A stretch of 64,000 nt of DNA from Owenia fusiformis (taxonomy: Eukaryota; Annelida; Polychaeta; Sabellida; Oweniidae), in the NCBI GenBank assembly GCA_903813345.2, contig CAIIXF020000004.1:15795513-15859512 (forward strand), written 5' to 3'. The notes below the pieces were generated by a model. It ran no database searches and was not told the DNA's origin. It saw only the letters and a list, made by a program, of their open reading frames with translations. A program made the translations under genes and the position numbers. Shown in pieces: positions 33,768 through 46,001 of this stretch (position 1 is the stretch's first letter; every line of letters begins with the position of its first letter).

Positions 33768-35464
33768 AACTAGATTTGTAAATTGAACAAAGTTCAATTT
33801 AAGACTCCAGATTGATTTACTTGAGTAGGTAGCTGAGTAAGTAACTGAGTAGCAAGCTGAGTAAGTAGATGATTAAGTAATTGAGTGAGTAGCTGAGTAG
33901 GTAGCTGAGAAGGAAGCTGAGTAAGCAGCTGAGTAGGTAGCTGAGTAAGTAGCTGAGTAGGTAGCCGAGAAGTAGGTAGCTAAGTAGGTAGCCGAGTAGG
34001 TATGTAGGTAGGTAGGTAAGTAGGAATTTTTGACCGAAAGTCGGATTGAAATTTAGTTTGCAGATTCAGATTCCTGGGAAAATTCTACCCTTATTTCATA
34101 ACTCATACATTAAATTTGGAGATTTTTTTATTTTGATCCACTTTTAGGACGCCATATCTCAAAAATGGGTCAAAATACTTTCTGACGGCAAAAGGCTATC
34201 ACTATTAGGACACTCTTTTCTACCTGTATACAAGATTTTGAAGCAAATCCTAAAAGTGTAGTGCCAGAATCGTAAAAATAAGGAAAAACTATGAATTTGA
34301 CCTAGATTTTGACCTAGGCATTTTGGTGTCCAAATATTGAAACTAGGTAGCTTATTGAGGTCCCCTTCTTTTATAGGAATTCATTATCTTAAGCTGTACT
34401 CAGTCTATATCTCGTATTTTACTCTTCAAAAAAATATTTTTTCCTTGACTTTCTATCAGGATACCATCAGATCGATTTTTCTCGAAATTTCAAAACGCCA
34501 TAACTTCCGAACGGGAAGTCGGATTGAAATTTGGTTTGCAGATTCGGATTCCTGAGAAAATTCTTTCCTTAATTCGTAACTCAAACGTTGAGTTTGGAGA
34601 AATTTTTATTTTGACCTACTTTTCGGACACCATATCTCAAAAGTGGGTCAAAATACTTTCTGACGGCAAAAGGCTAACACTATAAGCACACTCTTGGCTA
34701 CATGTATACAAAATTTCAAAGAATATAATTAATCTGTAGTGTCAGAATCGCAAAAATAAGGAAAAACTTTGAATTTGACCTAGATTTTGACCTAGGCATT
34801 TTGGTGTCCAAAATTTTATGAAAAGAAGGTCTTGAGGTCCCTTTCTTTTATGGGCTTCCATTATGTTTAGCTGTGCTTAGTCTATATCTCGTATTTTACA
34901 CTTCAAAAACATATTTTTTCCCATTGAATTAACATGGGGCACCAAATTTAACGATTTTTGAATTTTCAAAACGCCATAACTTCTGAACCGGAAGTCAGAT
35001 CGAAATTTGGTTTTCAGATTCGGAATCCTGAGAATATTTCCTATAAGACTGAAATCCTGGACATTGGATTCGGAGAACTTTTTTTTGGACCTCGTTTTCG
35101 GACACTGATATGTCGAAATCGGTTTGAGATACCAAAAAACTAAATCGACCTTAGCTTTTCTACTTTTTTATGAGGAACACAATGAAAAAAAAACAGATCA
35201 AAAATATTGAAGGACGACCGAGATAATGGGAAAAAGTGACAAAGTACTGGATTTGACCTAGTTCTTGACCTTTGACCTAGATAAAAATTTGACCTAATTT
35301 CCCATAATCCCAGATACATTCCCTAGTTGATCATGTAAGCAGCTTAAAGTAAGTTCTTCTAGTTGGTGAGAAATCTTGTAAGGAGGAAGAATAAGAAAAA
35401 AAATAATAAGAAAACTGGCAAAAGCAATAGACTCCAGATTTTCAATCTGGAGTCTAATAATAAT
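33768..35464 (+). mobile_element. Tandem element unit 2 of 9
   Basis: Same start; minisatellite of GTAGCTGAGTAG type (33818-34020); cores; DR1 at 35266-35278; 3' hairpin AGACTCCAGAT...ATCTGGAGTCT at 35429-35455, then CTAATAATAAT leading straight into unit 3. Confidence 0.75.
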
Positions 35465-37530
35465 AACTAGATTTGTGAAATTGAACAAGTTCAATTTAAG
35501 ACTCCAGATTTATTTTACCTAGATAGATCAGTAAAGAGCTGAGTAAGTAACTGAGTAATTAGCTGAGTAAGTACCTTAGTAGTAGTTGAGTAAGTAGCTG
35601 AGTAAGTAACTGAGTAAAAAGCTGAGTAGGTAGCTGAGTAAGTAGCTGAGTAAGTACCTGAGTTAGTAGCTGAGTAAGTTGCTAAGTAAGTAATAACTAA
35701 TTAAGTAATTGAGTAAGTAGTCAAATAAGTAGCTGAGTAGGTAGAGAGGTAAAGTAGGGTATGCAGGAATTTTTGAAAGTATATTTGATCAATCTGCATC
35801 GTGAATACTGGCAAGTGCGAATTTAAAACTTCAAAATGGCGTAGAATCTAAACCTGGGGTCGGATTGCAATTTTTGCTACAAGTATTCAAAATTTCGGAG
35901 AATATCATTGAAGTGTAGTGTCAGAATCGCAAAATAAGAAAAAACTATGAATTTGACCTAGATTTTTTAAACTAGGTATTTTGGTGTCCAAACTTTGAAG
36001 GAAAGTAGCTTTTGAGGTCCCCTTCTTCTATGGGCTTTCATTATGTTTAGCTGTACTCATTCTATATCTCGTATTTTTACACTTCAAAAAATTATTCGGT
36101 CCCAATGATTTAACATGGGGCACCAAATTTAGCGATTTTTGAGATCTCGAAACGCCATAACTTCAGAACAAGTAGTCGGATCGAAATTTGGTTTGCAGAT
36201 CTAGATTTCTGAGAAAATTCTACCCTTAATTCATAACTCATACGTTAATTTTGGAAAACTTTTTACTTTGGCCTACTTTTTGGACACCATATCTCAAAAG
36301 TGGGTCAAAATACTTTCTGACGGCAAAACACTAACACTATTAGCATACTCTTTGCTACCTGTATACAAAATTTTAAAGCAAATCATTTAAATATAGTGTC
36401 AGAATCGCAAAAATAAGGGAAAACTATAAATTTGACCTAGATTTTGACCTAGGCATTTTGGTGTCCAAATTTTGGAGCTAAGTAGCCTTCGAGGTCCCCT
36501 TCTTTAATAGGCTTTCATTAAATTAAGCTGTACTCAGTCTATATCTTGTATTTTACACTTCAAAAAAATCTTTTTTCCCATTGCCATAACATGGGGCACC
36601 AAATTTAGCGATTTTTGAGCTGTCAAAACGACATAAATTCCAAACCAAAAGCCAGATAGAAATTTGGTTTGCAGATTTGGATTCCTGAGAAAATTCTACC
36701 CTTAATTCATAACTCATACGTTAAATTTGGAGAACTTTTTAGTTTGACCTACTTTTCGGACACCATATCTCAAAAGTGGGTCAAAATACTTCCTGACGGC
36801 AAAAGGCTAACACTATTAGCACACTCTTGGCTACATGTACACAAATTTTCGAAGAATATAATTAATCTGTAGTGTCAGAATCGCAAAAATAAGGAAAAAC
36901 TTTGAATTTGACCTAGATTTTGACCTAGGCATTTTGGTGTCCAAATTTTTATGAAAAGAAGGTCTTGTGGTCCCTTTCTTTTATGGGCTTCCATTATGTT
37001 TAGCTGTGCTTAGTCTATATCTCGTATTTTTCACTTCAAAAAAATATTTTTTCCCATTGAATTAACATGGGGCACCAAATTTAGCGATTTTTGAATTTTC
37101 AAAACGCCATAACTTCTGAACCGGAAGTCAGATCGAAATTTGGTTTTCAGATTCGGAATCCTGAGAAAATTTCCCATAAGACTAATATCCTGGACATTGG
37201 ATTCGGTGAAATTTTTTTTGGACCTCGTTTTCGGACACTGATATCTCGAAATCGGTTTGAGATACCAAAAAACTAAATCGACCCTAGGTTTTCTACTTTT
37301 TTATGAGGAACACAATGAAAAAACCAGGATCAAAAATATTGGAGGACGACCGAGATAATGGGAAAAAGTGACAAAGTACTGGATTTGACCTAGTTCTTGA
37401 CCTTTGACCTAGATAAAAATTTGACCTAATTTCCCAGAAAGCCAGATACATTCCCTAGTTAATCATGTAAGCAGCTTAAAGTAAGCTCTTCTAGTTGGTG
37501 AGAAATCTGGGAAGGAGGAAGAAGAATAAT
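35465..37530 (+). mobile_element. Tandem element unit 3 of 9
   Basis: 5' end and minisatellite (35530-35745) match unit 1 almost base for base. After 35875 one core block present in unit 1 is missing. DR1 at 37398-37410; no 3' hairpin. Confidence 0.75.
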
Positions 37531-39261
37531 AACTAGACATGTAAATTGAACAAGTTCAATTTAAGACTCCAGATTTCAAACTTTTTTTAAGCTAAGTAAT
37601 CCAGAAGTTGTAAGCTGAGTCATTCAGAATAAGCTGAGTCAGCTAGAATATAGACATTTAGACAACTTCTAAGAAGGCTATCTTCGACTCTATTGGCTTA
37701 ACATGGGGATATCATCATATCGACTTTTGGAGACTTCAAACCGCTATAACTATCTAACCAGAAGTTAGATCGAAATTTGGTTTAAAGATTCTGATTCCTG
37801 AGAAAATTCTACCCTTAATTCATAACTCATACGTTAAATTTGGAGATTTTTTTATTTTGACCTACATTTCGGACACCATATCTCAAAAGTGGGTCAAAAA
37901 ACTTTCTGACGGCAATGGCTAACACTTTAAGCACACTCTTTGCTACCTGTATACAAAACTTTGAAGCAAATCCTTAAAGTGTAATGTCAGAATCGCAAAA
38001 ATAAGGAAAAACTATTAATTTGACCTAGATTTTGACTTAGGCATTTTGGTGTCCAAATTTTAAAGCTAGATAACCTTCGAGGTCCCCTCCTTTTCTAGGC
38101 TTTCAGAATATTAAGCTGTACTCAGTCTATATCTGGTATTTTACACTTCAAAAAAATCCTTTTTCTCATTGACATAACATGGGGCACCAAATTTAGCGAT
38201 TTTTGAGCTTTCAAAACGCCATAACTTTCGAACCGGAAGTTGGATCGAAATTTGGTTTGCAGATTCGGATTCCTGACAAAATTCTACCCCTAATTCATAA
38301 CTCATACGTTAAATTTGGAATTTTTTTATTTTGACCTACTTTTTGGACACGCCATAACTTCCGAACCGGGTGTCGGATCGAAATTTGGTTTGCAGATTCT
38401 GATTCCTGAGAAAATTCTACCCTTAATTCATAACTCATACGTTGAATTTGGAGAATATTTTATTTTGACCTACTTTTCGGACACCATATCTCAAAAGTGG
38501 GTCAAAATACTTTCTGACGGCAAAAGGCTTACACTATTAACACACTCTTTGCTACCTGTCTACAAAATTTGGAAGCAAATCATTATAGTGTAGTGTCAGA
38601 ATCGCAAAAATAAGTTAAAACTATAAATTTGACCTAGATTTTGACCTAGGCATTTAGGTGTCGAAATTTTAAAGCTAGGTAGCTTTTGAGGTCCCCTTCG
38701 TTTATAGGCTTTCATTATCTTAAGCCGTATTCAGTCTATATTTTGTATTTTACACTTCAAAAAAATCTTTTTTCCCATTGACTTAACATGGGGCACCAAA
38801 TTTAGCGTTTTTTAGCTTTAAAAATGCCATAACTTCCGAACAGGAAATCAGATCGAAATTTGGTTTGCAGATTTGGATTCCTAGGAAAATTCTACATCTT
38901 TTTCATAGCTCACACATTCAATTTGGAGGATGTTTTGTCGTGACCTACATTTCGGACGCCATATCTCAAAATCGGTAAGAGTAATCAAAATTCTGATGTC
39001 ATATCTTTGGTTCGCCTTTTTCTAAGCTACACGATGAAAAAAAGATGAAGGAGTTACGAAGAATATTAAAGAAGATATGATGAAGAATGTTGAAAATGTA
39101 AGATTTGACCTAGTTCTTGACCTTTGACCTAGATAAAAATTTGACCTAATTTCCCAGAAAGCCAGATACATTCCCTAGTCAACCATGTAGGTTGGATTAA
39201 GTAAGATGTTATAGTTGGAGAGAAAAACTGTTAGGAGGAAGAAAGAAAGAAGAATAATAAT
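37531..39261 (+). mobile_element. Tandem element unit 4 of 9
   Basis: Instead of the minisatellite it has only short GCTGAGTCAT-CAGAATA repeats (37605-37650). The first core carries AACCGCTATAACTATCTAACC instead of the usual CGCCATAACTTCC. DR1 at 39118-39130; no 3' hairpin. Confidence 0.75.
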
Positions 39262-41099
39262 AACTAGACATGTAAATTGAACAAGTTCAATTTAAGACTC
39301 CAGATTTAAACCTTTTTTTAAGCTGAGTCATCCAAAATACTGTAAGGTGAGCCATTCAGAATAAGCTGAGTCAGCTAGAATATAGACATTTAGACAACTT
39401 TTAAGAAGGCTATCTTCGACTCTATTGGCTTAACATGGGGATATCATCATATTGACTTTTCGAGACTTCAAACCGCTATAACTATCTAACCAGAAGTTAG
39501 ATTGAAATTTGGTTTAAAGATTCTGATTTCTGAGAAAATTCTAACCTTAATTCATAACTCATACGTTAAATTTGGAGAATTTTTATTTTTGACCTACATT
39601 TCGGACACCATATCTCAAAAGTGGGTCAAAAAACTTTTTGACGGCAGAAGGCTAACACTATAAGCACACTCTTTGCTACCTGTATACAAAATTTTGAAGC
39701 AAATCCTTAAAGTGTAATGTCAGAATCGCAAAAATAAGGAAAAACTATGAATTTGACCTAGATCTTGACCAAGGAATTTTTGCGTCCAAATTTTAAAACT
39801 AGATAGCCTTCGAGGTCCCCTCCTTTTATAGGCTTTCAGAATATTAAGCTGTACTCAGTCTATATCTGGTATTTTACACTTCAAAAAATCCTTTTTCTCA
39901 TTGACATAACATGGGGCACCAAATTTAGCGATTTTTGAGCTTTCAAAACGCCATAACTTTCGAACCGGAAGTCGGATCGAAATTTGGTTTGCAGATTCGG
40001 ATTCCTGACAAAATTCTACTCCTAATTCATAACCCATACATTAAATTTGAAATTTTTTTTATTTTGACCTACTTTTTGGACACGCCATAACTTCCGAACC
40101 GGAAGTCGGATTGAAATTTGGTTTGCAGATTCAGATTCCTGAGAAAATTCTACTCTTAATTCATAACTCATACGTTGAATCTGGAGAACTATTTATTTTG
40201 ACCTACTTTTCGGACACCATATCTCAAAAGTGGGTCAAAATACTTTCTGACGGCAAAAGGCTAACACTATTAGCACACTCTTTGCTACCTGTATACAAAA
40301 TTTTGAAGTAAATTATTAAAGTGTAGTGTCAGAATCGTAAAAATAAGGAAAAACTATGAATTTGACCTAGATTTTGACCTAGGCATTTTGGTGTCCAAAT
40401 TTTGAAGCTATGTAGCTTTTGAGGTCCCCTTCTTTTATAAGCATTCATTATGTTAAGCTGTACTCAGTCAATATCCTGTATTTTACACTTCGAAAAAGTC
40501 TTTTTTCCCATTGACTTAACATAGGCACCAAATTTAGCGATTTTTGAGCTTTCAAAACGCCATAACTTCCGCACGGGAAGTCGGATCGAAATTTGGTTTG
40601 CAGATTTGGATTCCTGAAAAAATTCTACATCTTTTTCATAGCTCACACATTCGATTTGGAGCATGTTTAGGCGTGACCTACATTTCGGACGCCATATCTC
40701 AAAATCGGTAAGAGTAATCAAAATTCTGATGTCATATCTTTGATTCGCCTTTTTCTAAGCTACACGATGAAAAAAAGATGAAGGAGTTACGAAGAATATT
40801 GACGAAGATATGATGAAGAATGTTGCAAATGTAAGATTTGACCTAGTTCTTGACCTTTGACCTAGATAAAAATTTGATCTAATTTCCCAGAAAGCCAGAT
40901 ACATTCCCTAGTCAACCATGTAGGTTGGATTAAGTAAGATGTTACAGTTGGAGAGAAAATCTGTTAGGAGGAAGAAAGAAAGAAGAATAATAATAATAAG
41001 AAAACAGGCAAAAACAATAGACTCCAGATTTTCAATCTGGAGTCTAATAAGAAAACAGGCAAAAACAATAGACTCCAGATTTTCAATCTGGAGTCTAAT
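39262..41099 (+). mobile_element. Tandem element unit 5 of 9
   Basis: Closest to unit 4. DR1 at 40851-40863. Its 3' end is duplicated: two identical 51-bp segments each carry the terminal hairpin (41019-41045 and 41070-41096). Confidence 0.75.
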
Positions 41100-42720
41100 A
41101 ACTAGACATGTAAATTGAACAAGTTCAATTTAAGACTCCAGATTTAATACTTTTTTTTAAGCTGAGTCATCCAGAATACTTGTAAGCTGAGTCATCCAGA
41201 ATAAGCTGATCGAGTCAGCTAGAATTTAGACATTTAGACAACTCTCAATTTTTTATCTTCGACTCCATTGGCTTAACATGGGGATATCATCATATCGACT
41301 TTTCGAGACTTCAAACCGCTATAACTATCTAACCAGAAGTTAGATTGAAATTTGGTTTAAAGATTCGGACTCCTGAGAAAATTCTACCCTTAATTCATAA
41401 CTTATATGTAAAATTTGGAGAATTTTTTATTTTGACCTACTTTTCGGACACCATATCTCAAAAGTGGGTCAAAATACTCTCTGACGGCAAAAGGCTAACA
41501 CTATTAGCCCACTCTTTGCTACCTGTATACAAAATTTTGAAGCAAATCCTAAAAGTGTAGTGCCAGAATCGCAAAAATAAGGAAAAACTATGTATTTGAC
41601 CTAGATTTTGACCTAGGGATTTTGGTGTCCAAATTTTAAAGCTAGATAGCCTTCCAGGTCCCCTTCTTTTATAGACTTTCAGAATCTTAAGCTGTACTCA
41701 GTCCTTATCTGGTATTTTACACTTCAAAAAAATCTTTTTTCTCATTGACATAACATGGGGCACCAAAATTAGCGATTTTTGAGCTTTCAAAACGCCATAA
41801 CTTCCCAACAAAAAGTCGGATTGAAATTTGGTTTGCAGATTCGGATTCCTGAGAAAATTCTACCCTTAACTCTTAGCTCATATGTTAAATTATGAGAAAT
41901 TTTTATTTTGACCTACTTTTCGGACACCATATCTCAAAAGTGGGTCAAAATACTTTCTGACGGCAAAAGGCTAACACTATTAGTACACTCTTTGCTACCT
42001 GTATACAAAATTTTGAAGCAAATTATTAAAGTGTAGTGTCAGAATCGTAAAAATAAGGAAAAACTATGAATTTGACCTAGATTTTGACCTAGGCATTTTG
42101 GTGTCCAAATTTTGAAGCTAGGTAGCTTTTGAGGTCCCCTTCTTTTATAGGCATTCATTATGTTAAGCTGTGCTCAGTCTATATCTTGTATTTTACACTT
42201 CGAAAAAGTCTTTTTTCCCATTGGCTTAACATGGGCACCAAATTTAGCGATTTCAAAACGCTATAGCTTCCGAACCGGAAGTCGGATCAAAATTTGGTTT
42301 CCAGATTTGGATTCCTGAGGAAATTTTACACTTATTTCATGACTCATACGTTGAATTTGGAGAACTTTTTCGTTTGACCTACTTTCCGGACGCAATATCT
42401 CAAAATCGGTAGAAGTAATCAAAAAACTGATAACTCACTGTCGAATCGTCTTTTTCTTGGCTACACGTTAAAAAAAAAATTTTGAAAAAATATTGAAAAA
42501 TGACAAAGATAATTCACAAAATGATAATTTGACCTAGATTTTGACCTTTGACCTAGATAAAAATTTGACCTAATTTCCGGGAAACTAGGTCTCATTACCT
42601 TTTTAACTATGTAAGCAGATTTCAGAAAGTCCCTCTAGTTGCTGAGAAAACGCGGAAAGAAAGAATAATAAGAAAACTGGCAAAAGCAATAGACTCCAGA
42701 TTTTCAATCTGGAGTCTAAT
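41100..42720 (+). mobile_element. Tandem element unit 6 of 9
   Basis: 5' end like units 4 and 5, 3' part like unit 9 (CGGACGCAATATCTCAAAATC). DR1 at 42542-42554; hairpin at 42691-42717. Looks recombinant between subfamilies. Confidence 0.75.
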
Positions 42721-44600
42721 AACTAGACTTTGGAAATTGAACAAGTTCAATTTCAGACTCCAGATTAAGACCTTTTTTAGCCGAGTCATCCAGAATAAGC
42801 CGAGTCATCCAGAATAAGCTGAGTCATCCAAAAAAAGATGGATGAATAAAATAGAAAGGTAGGATAGGATAGAATAGGAAGGGATGATAGGATCGAATAA
42901 GAAAGAAGGATAGGATAGAATAAGAAGAAAGGATATGATAGGATAGGATAGGAAGGAAAAGATACGAAGGAAGGATAGATAGGAAGGATAGGATAGGATA
43001 GGATCAGATAGGAAGGATGGATGAATTTTTCAATATTTTCTTCTCTACTCTTGACTTTCTATCAGGATACCATCAGATCGATTTCAAAACGCCATAACTT
43101 CCAAACCGGCAGTCAGATCCAAATTTAGTTTGCATATTCGGATTCCTGACAAAATTCTACCCCTAATTCATAACTCATACGTTAAATTTGGAAACTTTTT
43201 ATTTTGACCTAGTTTTTGGACACGCCATAACTTCCGAACCGGAAGTCGGATCGAAATTTGAATTGCAGATTCGGATTCCTGACAAAATTCTACACCTAAT
43301 TCATAACTCATCCGTTAAATTTGGAGATTTTTCTTATTTTGACCTACTTTTCGGACACCATATCTCAAAAGTGGGTCAAAATACTTTCTGAAGGCAAAAG
43401 GCTAACACTATTAGCACACTCTTGGCTACATGTATACACAATTTCGAAGAATATAATTGGAGTGTAGTGGCAGAAACGCAAAAATAAGGAAAACCTTTGA
43501 ATTTGACCTAGATTTTGACCTAGGCATTTTGGTGTCCAAATTTTGAAACTAACTGGCTTTTGAGGTCCCCTTTTTTTGAAGGCTTTCATTAATTTAAGCT
43601 GAACTCAGTCTATATTTCGTATTTCTCACTTCAAAAAAATCTTTTTTTCCCATTGATTTAACATGGGCACCAAATTTAGCGATTTTTGAGCTTTTAAAAC
43701 GCCATAACTTCCGAACCGGAAGTCGGATCAAAATTTGTTTTGCAGATTCGGATTCCTGAAAAAATTCTACCCCTAATTGATAACTCATACCTTGAATTTG
43801 GAGAACTTTTTATTTTGACATACTTTCTGGACGCCATTTTTCAAAATCGGTAAGAGTAATCAAAAAACGGATGGCACACATATGAAAGGGCTGTTTCTAA
43901 GCTACATGATGAAAAAAAGATGAAGACGTTTCGATGAATAACAACGAAGATAATAGACAGAAGGTTGAAAATGTAAGATTTGACCCAGTTCTAGGATAGG
44001 ATAGGATATAGAATAGGAAGGAAGGATAGGATAGGAAGGAAGGGATAGGAAGGAAGGATAGATAGGAAGGATATGATCAGACAGGATAGGAAGGAAGGAT
44101 GGATGATTTTTTCTATATTTTCTTCGCTACTCTTGACTTTCTATAAGGATATCATCAGATCGATTTTTCTCGAAATTTCAAAACGCCATAACTTTCGAAC
44201 CGGAAGTCGGAACGAAATTTGGTTTGCAGATTCGGATTCCTGAGTAAATTCTACCCTTAATTCATAACTCAGATGTTAAATTTGGAGAACTTGTTATTTT
44301 GACCTACTTTCTGAACGCCATATTTCAAAATCGGTAAGAGTAATCAAAAAACGGATGGCATACTTATGAAAGAGCTGTTTCTAAGCTACATAATGAAAAA
44401 AAGATTTAGGAGTTACGATAAACAACGACGAAGATAAATGACAGAATGTTGAAAATGTAAGATTTGACCTAGTTCTTGACCTTTGACCTAGATAAAAATT
44501 TGACCCAATTTCCGAGAAACTAGATCTAGGACCTAAATGGACCATATATAAGACTTGACTCAATATATTCTAGTTAACGAGAAAACTGGGAAAGAAGAAT
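42721..44600 (+). mobile_element. Tandem element unit 7 of 9, internally rearranged
   Basis: Starts AACTAGACTTTGG like the solitary copy at 21-22.8 kb. It has two (GGATAGGAAG)-type microsatellites (42840-43020 and 43990-44105). The second begins abruptly inside a core tail (TTTGACCCAGTTCTAGGATAGG), as expected from unequal exchange joining two units. DR1 at 44477-44489; no 3' hairpin. Confidence 0.75.
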
Positions 44601-46001
44601 AACTAGACTTTGGAAATTGAACGAAGTTCAATTTCAGACTCCAGATTTAGACCATTTTTAGCCGAGTCATCCATAATAAGCTGAGTCATCCAGAAAAAGA
44701 TGGATGAATAAAATAGGAAGGTAGGATAGGATGGAATAGGAAGGAACGATAGGATAGAATAAGAAAGAAGGATAGGATAGAACAGAATAGGAAGAAAGGA
44801 TATGATAGGAGAGGATAGGAAGGAAAAGATACGAAGGAAAGATAGATAGGAAGGATAGGATAGGATAAGATCAGATAGGAAGGATGGATAAATTTTTCAA
44901 TATTTTCGACTTCTCTACTCTTGACTTTCTATCAGGATACCATCAGATCGATTTTCCGAAATTTCAAAACGCCATAACTTCCGGACCGGAAGTTGGATCG
45001 AAATTTGATTTAAAGATTTGGATTCCTGACAAAATTCTACCCTTAATTCATAACTCATACGTTACATTTGGTGAATTTCTATTTTGACCTACTTTTCGGA
45101 CACGCCATAACTTCGGAACCGGAAGTCGAATCGAAATTTGGTTTGCAGATTCGGATTCCTGAGAAAATTCTACCTTTAATTCATAACTAAAACGTTAAAT
45201 TTGGAGAACTTTTTATTTTGACCTACTTTTCGGACACCATATCTCAAAAGTGGGTCAAAATACTTTCTGACGGCAAAAGGCTAACACTATTAGCACACTC
45301 GTGGCTACATATATACACAATTTCGAGGAATATAATTAAAGTGTAGTGTCAGAATTGCAAAAATGAGGAAAACCTTTGGATTTGACTTAGATTTTGACCT
45401 AGGGAGTTTGGTGTCCAAATTTTGAAGCTAGATGGCTTTTGAGGTCCCCTTCTTTTAAAGGCTTTGATTATATGAAGCTGAACTCAGTCTTTATTCCGTA
45501 TTTTTCACTTCAAAAAAATATTTTTTCCCATTGACTTAACATGGGCACCAAATTTAGCGATTTTTGAGTTTTCAAAACGCCATAACTTCCGAACTGGAAG
45601 TCGGATCGAAATTTCGTTTTCAGACTCGGAATCCTGAGAAAATTCCCTATAATATTAATATCCTGGACATTTGATTCGGAGAACTTTTTTTTGGACCTCG
45701 TTTTCGGACACTGATATCTCAAAATCGGTTTGAGATATCAAAAAACTAAATCGACCCTAGGTTTCCTACTTTTTTGTAAGGAACACAATGAAAAAAACTC
45801 GGATCGAAAATATTGAAGGACGACCGAGAAAATCGAAAAAAGTGACAAAGTACTGGATTTGACCTAATTCTTGACTTTTGACCTAGATAAAAATTTGACC
45901 CAATTTCCGAGGAACTAGATTCTGGACCTAAATTGACCAAATGACTGACTTTACTGAAAACCTTACGGTTATTGAGAAAACTTGCTTAGAATAATAATAA
46001 T
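44601..46001 (+). mobile_element. Tandem element unit 8 of 9
   Basis: Shortest unit (1.4 kb). Palindromic start has the TTGAACGAAGTTCAA form; GGATAGGAAG microsatellite at 44700-44885; the DR1 is decayed (TGACTTTTGACCT near 45872); no 3' hairpin. Confidence 0.75.
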